From an uncultured Lachnospiraceae bacterium (GTDB lineage Bacteria; Bacillota; Clostridia; Lachnospirales; Lachnospiraceae): a DNA stretch of 7,013 nucleotides. The translations under genes were made by a program, and so were the position numbers. The notes under the pieces were generated by a model, which worked only from the letters and a program-made list of their open reading frames with translations, did not search any database and was not told where the DNA came from. Positions within the stretch are counted from its first letter, which is position 1, and every line of letters starts with the position of its first letter. Positions 1 through 6,124 of the stretch are shown here, piece by piece. The stretch covers positions 1-7,013 of the forward strand of contig CAKZZH010000034.1 in assembly GCA_937885345.1 (NCBI GenBank), read 5' to 3'.

Positions 1-60
1 GGATGTGATGCCGACCTAACCAAAAGCCGTGTCCATTATCTGGGGTATAGTTTAGTATGA
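1..60 (+). other. Possible 3' end of a truncated ORF, perhaps an IS transposase tail
   Basis: Frame 1 is open from the window edge to a TGA at 58-60 and encodes 19 residues ending in YLGYSLV. The spacing of Ser, Val, Tyr and Leu loosely recalls the C-terminus of IS3-family transposases. The DNA around 33-57 (TGTCCATTATCTGGGG and onward) has the look of an IS terminal repeat. A 19-codon open frame is expected often by chance and the partner end is outside the window, so this is only a suggestion. Confidence 0.2.
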
Positions 61-110
61 CGCAACAGAGTGTATTTTACAGAAAGAGAGAAGAGGGAGA
101 AAATAGATAA

Positions 111-144
111 TGAAAAAGAGGTTTCACCTTCGGGTGAAACCTCT
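111..144 (-). terminator. Rho-independent terminator of tRNA-Ser
   Basis: A perfect 12-bp inverted repeat (117-128 with 133-144) closes a TTCG tetraloop on the plus strand (CGAA on the minus strand). Read on the minus strand, the stem is followed directly by a run of five T (113-117 on plus, partly within the stem). This is the classical layout, and it sits 13 bases past the mature tRNA 3' end. On the plus strand the stem is followed by a poor T run (ctattag), so it is mainly a minus-strand terminator. Confidence 0.9.
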
Positions 145-157
145 CTATTAGTTTGCG

Positions 158-245
158 CGGAGACGGTGGGATTCGAACCCACGTGCCGGTTTCCCGACAA
201 AACGATTTCGAATCGTTCTCGTTATGGCCACTTCGATACGTCTCC
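158..245 (-). tRNA. tRNA-Ser, anticodon CGA (reads UCG)
   Basis: Read on the minus strand this folds as an 88-nt class II tRNA. The acceptor stem is GGAGACG/CGTCTCC with discriminator G. The anticodon stem AACGA/TCGTT encloses loop TTCGAAA with anticodon CGA (plus positions 208-210). A long variable arm (TGTCGG-GAAA-CCGGCA) is typical of serine tRNAs, and the T arm is GTGGG-TTCGAAT-CCCAC. The 3' CCA is not encoded, since CGC follows, so it must be added after transcription. The gene has its own promoter upstream (268-296) and its own terminator downstream. Confidence 0.97.
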
Positions 246-267
246 TTAGACGATGTGTCCGAGATAT

Positions 268-296
268 AATTTAATAAATTTGAGGCGATTCGTCAA
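268..296 (-). promoter_or_regulatory. Promoter of tRNA-Ser
   Basis: On the minus strand TTGACG (291-296) and TAAATT (268-273) are separated by exactly 17 bases, and the flanks are AT-rich. The predicted start near 260 leaves a leader of about 15 nt before the mature tRNA 5' end at 245. The -35 matches sigma-A consensus at five of six positions and the -10 at four. Confidence 0.7.
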
Positions 297-304
297 GAGG
301 AATT

Positions 305-358
305 CGCCCGAGGCCGCTAAGCGTATACGCCCGAGGCCGCTAAGCGCGACCTCGGGCG
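305..358 (-). repeat. Tandem 19-bp repeat plus inverted arm: alternative hairpins downstream of rubrerythrin
   Basis: The 19-mer cgcccgaggccgctaagcg occurs twice, at 305-323 and 328-346, separated by TATA. The second copy is followed by cgacctcgggcg (347-358), the reverse complement of the start of either copy apart from one position, which is a G-U pair in minus-strand RNA. RNA leaving rubrerythrin could therefore fold a strong GC-rich hairpin with either copy. Each copy also carries the short palindrome CGCTAAGCG. Neither hairpin has a T run after it, so this is not a standard intrinsic terminator. It could be a 3'-end stabilising structure, an inefficient terminator or a small dispersed repeat. 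Confidence 0.75.
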
Positions 359-368
359 ATGTCTGTGC

Positions 369-911
369 TTATCCGAAGTATCTCTTCAGCAGACCTTCAA
401 ATGCTTTTCCGTGTCTTGCCTCGTCGCGAGCCATCTCATGAACCGTATCATGGATTGCATCCAAGTCGAGGGCTTTGGCGCGTTTTGCAAGGTCTGTTTT
501 ACCCAAGGTAGCGCCGTTTTCTGCGTCCACACGCATCTGAAGATTCTTCTTGGTACTGTCGGTAAGGATCTCTCCGAGAAGCTCTGCAAATTTGGCAGCG
601 TGCTCTGCTTCCTCAAATGCAGCGGTCTTATAATATTCTCCGATTTCGGGATATCCTTCTCTGTAAGCCTGTCTTGACATTGCAAGATACATACCTACCT
701 CCGAGCACTCAGCTGTAAAATTGGATCTGAGGTCCTCGATGATATCCTCGGGAGCACCCTTAGCTGCTCCTACTACATGCTCTGCGGCCCATACCATATC
801 GCCGCCCTGCTTTGTGAATTTGGATGCGGGAGCGTGGCATACCGGACATTCTGCCGGAGCCTCTTCACCTTCATAAACATAACCGCATACACTACATACC
901 CATTTTGCCAT
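369..911 (-). CDS. rbr: Reverse rubrerythrin (N-terminal rubredoxin, C-terminal diiron domain)
   Basis: This 180-residue cytoplasmic protein should reduce hydrogen peroxide to water with a diiron centre fed by a rubredoxin-like iron site, as reverse rubrerythrins of anaerobic clostridia do. The rubredoxin knuckle lies at the N-terminus (C6, C9, C22, C25), the opposite order from classical rubrerythrin. The four-helix ferritin-like domain fills about 55-180. Candidate iron ligands are E68, E101/H104 (EAEH), E131 and E164/H167 (EARH), with the 33-residue E-to-E spacing of the family. By that spacing the position of the usual second glutamate after E131 is Ala134. Three ATGs are clustered behind AAGGAG (922-927). 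The third, at 911, gives the family-typical MAKWVCSVCGY start at 10-base spacing. The upstream ones sit 1 and 4 bases from the SD and would add MMT. perR lies 149 bases upstream on the same strand, which supports a peroxide-response role. Full-length; product call secure, exact start less so. Confidence 0.95.
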   Translation of the reverse strand: MAKWVCSVCGYVYEGEEAPAECPVCHAPASKFTKQGGDMVWAAEHVVGAAKGAPEDIIEDLRSNFTAECSEVGMYLAMSRQAYREGYPEIGEYYKTAAFEEAEHAAKFAELLGEILTDSTKKNLQMRVDAENGATLGKTDLAKRAKALDLDAIHDTVHEMARDEARHGKAFEGLLKRYFG

Positions 912-921
912 TGTCATCATT

Positions 922-969
922 CTCCTTAATATAAAAATATAATAAGATGCATATGCATCACACTACCAA
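922..969 (-). promoter_or_regulatory. Putative promoter/operator region of rubrerythrin with a 14-bp palindrome
   Basis: A perfect palindrome, gatgcatatgcatc (946-959), is followed on the minus strand by an AT-only tract and the SD AAGGAG (922-927). A possible -10 is TATTAT (939-944) with a poor -35 TTGGTA (964-969) at 19-bp spacing, which would place the palindrome within the spacer. A weak PerR-box resemblance (about 10 of 14 positions) exists in the AT tract but is little better than expected there. The palindrome and SD are certain; the promoter assignment is tentative. Confidence 0.45.
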
Positions 970-1037
970 TCTCTTCACGGTTTGTGGCCGTACCCTGTAT
1001 CGGTGCCAAATGCCGTTTTATCATCCTGTATACCGCA

Positions 1038-1055
1038 TCGGCGTCTATGCGCCGA
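1038..1055 (-). other. Hairpin just after perR
   Basis: TCGGCG (1038-1043) pairs with CGCCGA (1050-1055) around a six-base loop, beginning six bases after the perR stop on the minus strand. No T run follows, so it is not a convincing intrinsic terminator. It may be a weak attenuator or a processing structure between perR and rubrerythrin. The rest of the 149-base gap shows no gene. Confidence 0.35.
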
Positions 1056-1060
1056 CTGTA

Positions 1061-1447
1061 TTATTTCTCTTTCATGCACTTCTCACATATTCCGAAATAA
1101 GTGAGCTCGTGAGAATCGATCGTTCCACCGAAATGCTCCATCGCTTTCTTGTTGAGTGTCGGAAGTATCGGCATATCCATGTCGATGATCGAATTACATT
1201 TCCTGCATATAAAATGATAATGCGGGGTCGTTTTTGCATCGAAATGATCGTATCCGTCGGCGCCGATCACTTTGATCGCCTCGCCCTGTTCAACGAGAAA
1301 TGTAAGATTACGGTAAACTGTTCCGAGGCTTATTTTGGGATTCGTTTTACGAAGATTCTCATAAACGATCTCGGCGGTCGGATGTTCATAGGTTGATTTA
1401 AGATACTCTCTTACCGCCTCTCTCTGGCGGCTATACTTCACTGCCAT
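1061..1447 (-). CDS. perR: PerR, Fur-family peroxide-responsive repressor
   Basis: A 128-residue Fur-family transcription factor. The winged-helix DNA-binding half (about 1-70) contains a recognition helix near SLGTVYRNLTFL (40-51), and the C-terminal half dimerises. Every B. subtilis PerR metal ligand is present at a constant offset of 15: H22, D70, H76, H78 and D89 match regulatory-site H37, D85, H91, H93 and D104, and C81, C84, C121 and C124 match the structural zinc cysteines. The aspartate at position 70 favours PerR over Fur or Zur. In the family, Fe-bound PerR represses peroxide-defence genes until metal-catalysed histidine oxidation releases it from DNA. The ATG at 1447 follows AAGGA with six-base spacing. 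Its own promoter carries a PerR-box-like operator, implying autoregulation. The downstream rubrerythrin is a known type of PerR target. The N-terminus is about 15 residues shorter than in B. subtilis. Confidence 0.93.
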   Translation of the reverse strand: MAVKYSRQREAVREYLKSTYEHPTAEIVYENLRKTNPKISLGTVYRNLTFLVEQGEAIKVIGADGYDHFDAKTTPHYHFICRKCNSIIDMDMPILPTLNKKAMEHFGGTIDSHELTYFGICEKCMKEK

Positions 1448-1495
1448 AAATGATCCTTAAATGTAAACATATTGATCACAAATTCGTAGTAGAAT

Positions 1496-1510
1496 TAGTA
1501 ATCATTATCA
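1496..1510. promoter_or_regulatory. PerR-box-like operator
   Basis: tagtaatcattatca matches the 7-1-7 PerR box TTATAATnATTATAA at 11 of 14 arm positions, with a perfect core TAAT-C-ATTA. It also resembles a Fur box. It overlaps the last base of the perR -10 and the predicted start point (about 1503), an ideal place for repression, and lies just upstream of the -35 of the divergent AAA+ gene. Confidence 0.65.
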
Positions 1511-1538
1511 TTTTACTTAAAATTGATTTATATGTCAA
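1510..1538 (-). promoter_or_regulatory. perR promoter
   Basis: On the minus strand a perfect -35 TTGACA (1533-1538) is followed after exactly 17 bases by -10 TAAAAT (1510-1515, five of six). The predicted start near 1503 gives a leader of about 55 nt before the perR ATG. This is the strongest sigma-A-type promoter in the window. Confidence 0.8.
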
Positions 1539-1551
1539 TAGGTGGTACAAT
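1523..1551 (+). promoter_or_regulatory. Promoter of the AAA+ ATPase gene / downstream operon
   Basis: TTGATT (1523-1528) and TACAAT (1546-1551) are separated by 17 bases, with a predicted start near 1558, about 33 nt ahead of the TTG start. The element physically interleaves with the divergent perR promoter, whose -35 lies in this spacer, so the two polymerases would compete and PerR bound at 1496-1510 may affect both. Confidence 0.65.
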
Positions 1552-1590
1552 AATTAGGCTTATCACAGAAAATAGGGAAGGTATGAGATC

Positions 1591-2904
1591 TTGGCAGATA
1601 TCAAAACCGAAATAGAAGAATGCCTTGCAATGGCAGATGAAATAGAGAAGGCCGGGGTTGTAAAGGACCGTATTAATACTACGCTGAGGGAGAATCTCAG
1701 ATATGAATTCCTCAGACTGATCGCTGTGATCGACAGCGCGGACCCCCATGTTGACGCGAGCGAAGCTGATTTTATAATGAAAACACTCGGCTACAAAGTC
1801 ACCGATGGAATGATGCGAAGTATTGTTATGAATTACTCGCCCGACGATGTCAGCTTTGCATTCAAGTGCTTTGTACTTACGGATGCCGGTGATAAAATAC
1901 ACAACAGCCACCGCCATACAGTCAAGCTCATCAATACCTTCAGAAGTCTCGGACAGGAGTATATCGCTTCGAACGAAAACGAGATGGCGCAGCAACTTGC
2001 AATGCTTACGGAATATGTGGGAACAATGGAGAGTTTTGCGAAGGATTTCGGACTGCTCCTTCCCGCCGGCAATATCCGTGAGGTTAAGACCGAGAAGAAA
2101 ACTGTCGAGGAAGCCCTTGAAGAACTTAACTCTCTGGTCGGGCTCGATGCTGTTAAGAAAGAAGTTAACAGTCTTGTCAATCTTATGAAGGTTCAGGCAA
2201 TACGACGAGAGAAAGGCATGAAGGAGCCTTCGATTTCCAAGCATATGGTATTCTCAGGCAATCCCGGAACCGGTAAAACAACGGTTGCGAGACTTCTTGC
2301 GGGAATATATAACAGCCTTGGGGCTCTTTCCAAAGGGCATTTGGTCGAGGTCGACAGAAGCGGTCTTGTCAGCGGTTATGTCGGTCAGACAGCCGGTAAA
2401 GTAATGGAGGTTGTGAATTCGGCGATGGGCGGCGTGCTTTTTGTCGACGAGGCATATACCTTGACTGCGGGCAAGAGTAAGGAGGATTTCGGTCAGGAGG
2501 CCGTCGATACTCTTCTTAAAGCGATGGAAGATAACAGGGATGATCTTGTTGTGATCGTTGCCGGATATACGGATCTTATGGAGGAATTTTTAAGCTCCAA
2601 TCCGGGACTCAGGTCGCGTTTTAACAAATTCATATATTTTACCGATTATGAGCCCGAGCAGCTTCTTCAGATAATGAAGGGCATGGCCGGGAAACAGGAT
2701 TATGTACTCAGCGAGGCGGCATGCGAGAAGGCGCTTAATTATTTTAAAATGCGATGTGAGAATAAATCGGAGAATTTTGCGAATGCGAGAGATGCCCGTA
2801 ACTACCTTGAAAACGCGATTTCCGCACAGGCAGGGCGTGTTATCGCAAAAGGCATTACGGATAAGGACGAGCTTATGAGGCTCGATGAATGCGACCTTGC
2901 ATAA
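1591..2904 (+). CDS. AAA+ ATPase of the CbbX/SpoVK type with an N-terminal TerB-like helical domain
   Basis: A 437-residue cytoplasmic ATPase. The N-terminal 155 residues are helical and acidic; the pattern near 44-67 (AVIDSADPHVDASEADFIMKTLG, given in part) recalls a TerB-like fold. A linker leads to an AAA+ module at about 170-437 of the CbbX/SpoVK family. Walker A is GNPGTGKT (223-230) and Walker B is VLFVDEA (282-288), and the pore-loop region around YVGQT is 263-267. Arginine-finger candidates lie in NPGLRSRF (R341, R343), and the sensor-2 segment is NARDARN (398-404). Such proteins remodel other proteins (CbbX acts on rubisco); the substrate here is unknown. The start is TTG at 1591, nine bases after AGGGAAGG. 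The nearby ATG at 1583 is out of frame and stops quickly, and in-frame ATG 1630 has no comparable SD. First gene of a probable four-gene unit. No missing catalytic residue is apparent. The AAA+ family call is firm; TerB-like is inferred from the pattern. Confidence 0.9.
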   Translation: MADIKTEIEECLAMADEIEKAGVVKDRINTTLRENLRYEFLRLIAVIDSADPHVDASEADFIMKTLGYKVTDGMMRSIVMNYSPDDVSFAFKCFVLTDAGDKIHNSHRHTVKLINTFRSLGQEYIASNENEMAQQLAMLTEYVGTMESFAKDFGLLLPAGNIREVKTEKKTVEEALEELNSLVGLDAVKKEVNSLVNLMKVQAIRREKGMKEPSISKHMVFSGNPGTGKTTVARLLAGIYNSLGALSKGHLVEVDRSGLVSGYVGQTAGKVMEVVNSAMGGVLFVDEAYTLTAGKSKEDFGQEAVDTLLKAMEDNRDDLVVIVAGYTDLMEEFLSSNPGLRSRFNKFIYFTDYEPEQLLQIMKGMAGKQDYVLSEAACEKALNYFKMRCENKSENFANARDARNYLENAISAQAGRVIAKGITDKDELMRLDECDLA

Positions 2905-2942
2905 GGAGTAATATATATTTTATAAGAGAGGTTTTAATTAAA

Positions 2943-4094
2943 ATGAAAAAGAAATTTATTGCAGTTGCCGTTATGGCTTTTATGGCGGCAGGAATGGTTT
3001 TTACGGCATGTAACGGCGGTTCGTCCGCTTCGGGATCATCAGACAGCGAGGCCACAAGTGCAGCAGACAGCAGTGAGACCGAGAACATCGATTATCATGA
3101 ATACGTTACACTCGGAGAATATAAGGGACTTGAAATCGTAGTCGATGCGGTTGAGGTCACCGATGAGGAACTTCAGAATAGGGTTAACACCATTATACAG
3201 TCAAAGACTGATTATGTTCATGTGACCGAAGGAACCGTAGGAGAGAACGATAGAATTAACCTTGACTTCTGCGGCAAAATGGACGGTGTTGCTTTTGACG
3301 GCGGAACCGCAACCGGTCAGGATTACACTATCGGTGGCGGATATATATCCGATCTCAACGATCAGCTTATCGGACTTGAAGTCGGTAAAGAATATGATCT
3401 GGATGTTACTTTCCCGGATGATTATCAGAATGCTGACTATGCGGGTAAAGATGCCGTATTTACAGTAACGGTAAATTATATTTACGGCGATGCGATCGTT
3501 CCCGAATGGAATGATGATTTTGTAAAGGAATATACAAGCGGTGAATACACGGATACCGCATCATATGAGGCAGCGCTCAAAGCAGAGCTTCTTGCAGCTG
3601 AGCTTGAAGAGCAGGAGAAGGAATATGCCAACAATCTTCTTTCTACTATTGTCAACGGTTGTACTATAAGCAGTCTTCCCGAGAGTAAAGTAACCGAGAG
3701 CTATGAGCAGTATTATAATGCATATGTGAGCCAGTACACATACATGGCTCAGATGTATGGTTTCACCTATGAGGATCTTCTTACAATGTACGGTCTTACC
3801 GACGATGACATTAAAAGCTATGCTCAGGCTCAGGCCGAGACAGAGGTTAAGTACATAATGGTTTCCATGCTCATTGCGGAAAAAGAGGATTTGCTTATTA
3901 CGGATGAGGAGTATACAACAAGAGCGACCGAGATCGCTACCAACTACTCTTATGAAAGTCTTGAAGCATTCGAGGCACAGTACGGTAAAACATACATAAT
4001 GGAGAGCCTTGTGTATGATGATGTCCTTGATATGCTTATGGAAGCAAATAAAATGGTAACTGTTGAAGAAGAGACTACAACCGCCACTGAGTAA
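2943..4094 (+). CDS. Secreted lipoprotein with trigger-factor-like FKBP peptidyl-prolyl isomerase domain
   Basis: A 383-residue predicted extracytoplasmic foldase. The N-terminus has KKK, a hydrophobic core and a lipobox-like VFTAC with candidate lipidated C23. The -3 residue is Phe rather than the usual Leu, so lipidation is likely but not certain. A Ser/Ala/Glu-rich low-complexity linker spans about 24-48. Residues about 97-180 match the FKBP-type domain of trigger factor (VGENDRINLDF, a GGG turn at 131-133, LIGLEVGKEYDLDVTFP). The remainder (about 185-375) is helical and resembles the chaperone arm of trigger factor or SurA-like proteins. The acidic tail ends in TTTATE. It lacks the ribosome-binding domain of cytoplasmic trigger factor, consistent with post-export folding. 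I chose ATG 2943 because it begins the signal peptide; an in-frame ATG at 2889 would overlap the upstream gene and spoil the signal. The SD is probably AGAGAGG (2925-2931), 11 bases away. Confidence 0.88.
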   Translation: MKKKFIAVAVMAFMAAGMVFTACNGGSSASGSSDSEATSAADSSETENIDYHEYVTLGEYKGLEIVVDAVEVTDEELQNRVNTIIQSKTDYVHVTEGTVGENDRINLDFCGKMDGVAFDGGTATGQDYTIGGGYISDLNDQLIGLEVGKEYDLDVTFPDDYQNADYAGKDAVFTVTVNYIYGDAIVPEWNDDFVKEYTSGEYTDTASYEAALKAELLAAELEEQEKEYANNLLSTIVNGCTISSLPESKVTESYEQYYNAYVSQYTYMAQMYGFTYEDLLTMYGLTDDDIKSYAQAQAETEVKYIMVSMLIAEKEDLLITDEEYTTRATEIATNYSYESLEAFEAQYGKTYIMESLVYDDVLDMLMEANKMVTVEEETTTATE

Positions 4095-4111
4095 GGCATA
4101 ACAGATATGCC
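4095..4111 (+). other. Short hairpin after the foldase gene
   Basis: GGCATA (4095-4100) and TATGCC (4106-4111) form a perfect 6-bp stem with a five-base loop, starting directly after the TAA stop. No T run follows, so it is not a terminator. It could protect the upstream mRNA or tune expression between genes of one transcript. Confidence 0.4.
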
Positions 4112-4146
4112 GAAGGGTGGAAACATATATTTTACGGGGGTACAGT

Positions 4147-6120
4147 ATGGGTTCTGAAAGCAGAGAATTACAGATATACCGTGATGTCATCGGAATGACG
4201 GGGTCGGTTGCATTTTATTATAATATGCAGTCCGGAATGATGGAGATGTTTCATGGCAGCGGTGCATTAAGCAGATATGGATCGCAGTTTAACAATTATG
4301 TTCAGACTGCTCGCACAACGCACATGCTTGCGGGAACGGATGAGTCCGTTAAGGAGATGTATCTTAATACGCTTCTTACGGGAGAACCCAGTTTCTTTGA
4401 ATATGAACTCCGTATAACCAATCCGATGGGTGCGCCCCATTGGTACAAAGTAAGCGGTAAAGCAGTGTATGGCGACGACAACAACCCTGTTGCCATTGTC
4501 GGACATATGCAGAATATAGATGAGCGAATGGGTAGGAAGCCGGCGACGGTTGCCGATGATAATCAAATGGATGTTACCGGTGTTCTTCGTAAGACCTATT
4601 TTCTCAGGGATTTTGGTGATAAGTGCATCAAACGCGCGAAGAGCGAGGGCGTTCTGGTTCTGCTCGGAATCGTTGGGATCAACGACTATGCCAACGAGCT
4701 AAGTGGGATTAAGGCCGAGCAGTTTCTGACAGAGGTCGCGCAGCTTATCAAGGATAAATACCGCTTTGATGTTGTTATCGGACGAATCAATTATTCCGAA
4801 TTCGGCATTATATATTTCGGTGAGGATATCCCCGATTTTATCGGAAAGCTTGACGACCTCATCGGTAAAATACGTATACTGCATATTAACGAAGCCGGTA
4901 AAGTTAAGATTGCATGCGGTATGCTCAGATTCACATTTAACGAAGGTGAGGAATTTGATATTCTTACCAAGGTCAGAATTGCCTTTAAGACCTCGCGTTA
5001 TTATGGTAAGAGCCAGGTTGTTGAATACAGCGCGGACTTAGAGAGGATCAACTCCGGCGAGATGCCTTCCGAAGGCTACAAAGAGACTTATCAGAAAGCT
5101 CTTTTCGATCACGATCTTATCGAGAAATCACTTGATATTATTTCACAGACGGGCGATGTTGAAGGTGCTGTAAATATGATCCTTAATAAGCTCGGTCACA
5201 AATACGGACTCGGGAGAATTGCCGTTGCCGAGCTCGATAAAATGTCCAAGACCGCCATTTATTCGTATGTATGGATCGATCCCAACGATGAGCGCATCAA
5301 GGCCAAATTCTCCACTATAACCCCCATGCCTTATGAATATATGATTTCATATTATGATAATCATGAGGTTGTGGTATGTGATGATGTTCGAAATGCCAAC
5401 GAATCCGCTGAGATGATGAGCAGGATTAACGAGCTTGAAGTGCAGGCATATGTTCATTGTATGTTTAGTGACGGTATGAACAAAGTCGGCGCGGTTCTTT
5501 TTGAGGATTTTGTAAAGCCCCGTAAATGGGACGATGCGGATATTGAAACCTTCAAATTCATGACCAAGCTGATATCGGCATTCCTTCTTAACATGCGTGC
5601 TTATGAGGAAATGCTTCTGGTCAACAAGCATTATGTTACGCATGATTCGCTTACGGGCCTGTATAAATTCAATGATTTTATGAAAGAAGCGAAGAATTAT
5701 ATCCGTAAGAACAGGGGCGGTAAATTTGCCGTCCTGTATTCAAGGATGAAGGAATTCCCCAAAGTCAACGATCTGTACGGATATGATGTCGGTGATGAGG
5801 TGCTCAGATTATACAGCCGTTCAATAAAGGCTCAGGAGGAAGTATATATAATCGGAGCCAGGATCAACGCAGACAATTTTATCGCGCTTGTTAATCAGTT
5901 TGATTCGAGAGGAAATGCAATAAGCGCAAGTATGCTTGATGTACTTAACGGTGATTTTACAAATAAGGCGAATGCGATTGCGGACGGCGTGGATCTCTCG
6001 CTTTGCGTCGGGGTGTCAATGATAAACGATACGGCGATTCCGCTTAACGAGTATTTCTCCAGGGCTATTGAGGCCAGGAATGCCGCGTTTGAGGCAGGAG
6101 AAAGATACAGAGTATTCTAA
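4147..6120 (+). CDS. PAS-GGDEF-GAF-GGDEF protein with two degenerate GGDEF motifs
   Basis: A 657-residue soluble signalling protein without signal peptide or membrane segment. A PAS-like domain occupies about 10-128 (PHWYKVSGKAV, then PVAIVGHMQNIDE). A first GGDEF-fold domain spans about 139-298; its signature position reads RINYSEF (213-219) instead of RxGGDEF. A GAF-like domain covers about 325-485. A second GGDEF domain spans 499-657; it opens with the family-typical HDSLTGLYKF and contains YGYDVGDEVL, but its signature reads RINADNF (572-578). Neither domain keeps GGDEF or a recognisable RxxD inhibitory site, and no EAL domain is present. Diguanylate cyclase activity is therefore unlikely; a sensing, scaffolding or other nucleotide-binding role is inferred. 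ATG 4147 follows GGGGG (4136-4140) at six-base spacing. An upstream in-frame GTG (4117) would add ten residues but has a poorer SD. It lies 52 bases after the foldase gene and 56 before coaX, probably in one unit. Confidence 0.87.
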   Translation: MGSESRELQIYRDVIGMTGSVAFYYNMQSGMMEMFHGSGALSRYGSQFNNYVQTARTTHMLAGTDESVKEMYLNTLLTGEPSFFEYELRITNPMGAPHWYKVSGKAVYGDDNNPVAIVGHMQNIDERMGRKPATVADDNQMDVTGVLRKTYFLRDFGDKCIKRAKSEGVLVLLGIVGINDYANELSGIKAEQFLTEVAQLIKDKYRFDVVIGRINYSEFGIIYFGEDIPDFIGKLDDLIGKIRILHINEAGKVKIACGMLRFTFNEGEEFDILTKVRIAFKTSRYYGKSQVVEYSADLERINSGEMPSEGYKETYQKALFDHDLIEKSLDIISQTGDVEGAVNMILNKLGHKYGLGRIAVAELDKMSKTAIYSYVWIDPNDERIKAKFSTITPMPYEYMISYYDNHEVVVCDDVRNANESAEMMSRINELEVQAYVHCMFSDGMNKVGAVLFEDFVKPRKWDDADIETFKFMTKLISAFLLNMRAYEEMLLVNKHYVTHDSLTGLYKFNDFMKEAKNYIRKNRGGKFAVLYSRMKEFPKVNDLYGYDVGDEVLRLYSRSIKAQEEVYIIGARINADNFIALVNQFDSRGNAISASMLDVLNGDFTNKANAIADGVDLSLCVGVSMINDTAIPLNEYFSRAIEARNAAFEAGERYRVF

Positions 6121-6124
6121 GAAA

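Noticed and set aside
264..278. PerR-box-like AT sequence at the tRNA-Ser promoter
   Set aside because: Only about 10 of 14 arm positions match in a nearly all-AT stretch, and peroxide control of a serine tRNA is implausible.
253..441. 62-codon plus-strand frame spanning the repeat region
   Set aside because: It crosses the tRNA promoter, the tandem repeat and the rubrerythrin 3' end with no SD or homology signal.
947..1396. 149-codon open frame on the plus strand
   Set aside because: It runs antisense to perR, which has complete family motifs; it has no SD and no recognisable domain.
1528..2244. 238-codon open frame on the minus strand
   Set aside because: It lies antisense to the AAA+ ATPase gene and across its promoter; the sense protein has clear Walker A upstream of 2290, so this is a shadow.
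2897..2926. Candidate promoter TTGCAT-18-TATAAG before the foldase gene
   Set aside because: The implied start would fall at or after the SD, leaving about 10 nt before the ATG, so it is probably chance in an AT-rich gap.
2889..2942. N-terminal extension of the foldase from ATG 2889
   Set aside because: It would overlap the upstream gene and place 18 residues, including charged ones, before an otherwise normal lipoprotein signal; an SD-like AGAGAGG supports 2943.
3561..4190. 209-codon open frame on the minus strand
   Set aside because: Antisense to the foldase gene; Cys/His/Ile-rich composition typical of a reverse-strand shadow, with no SD.
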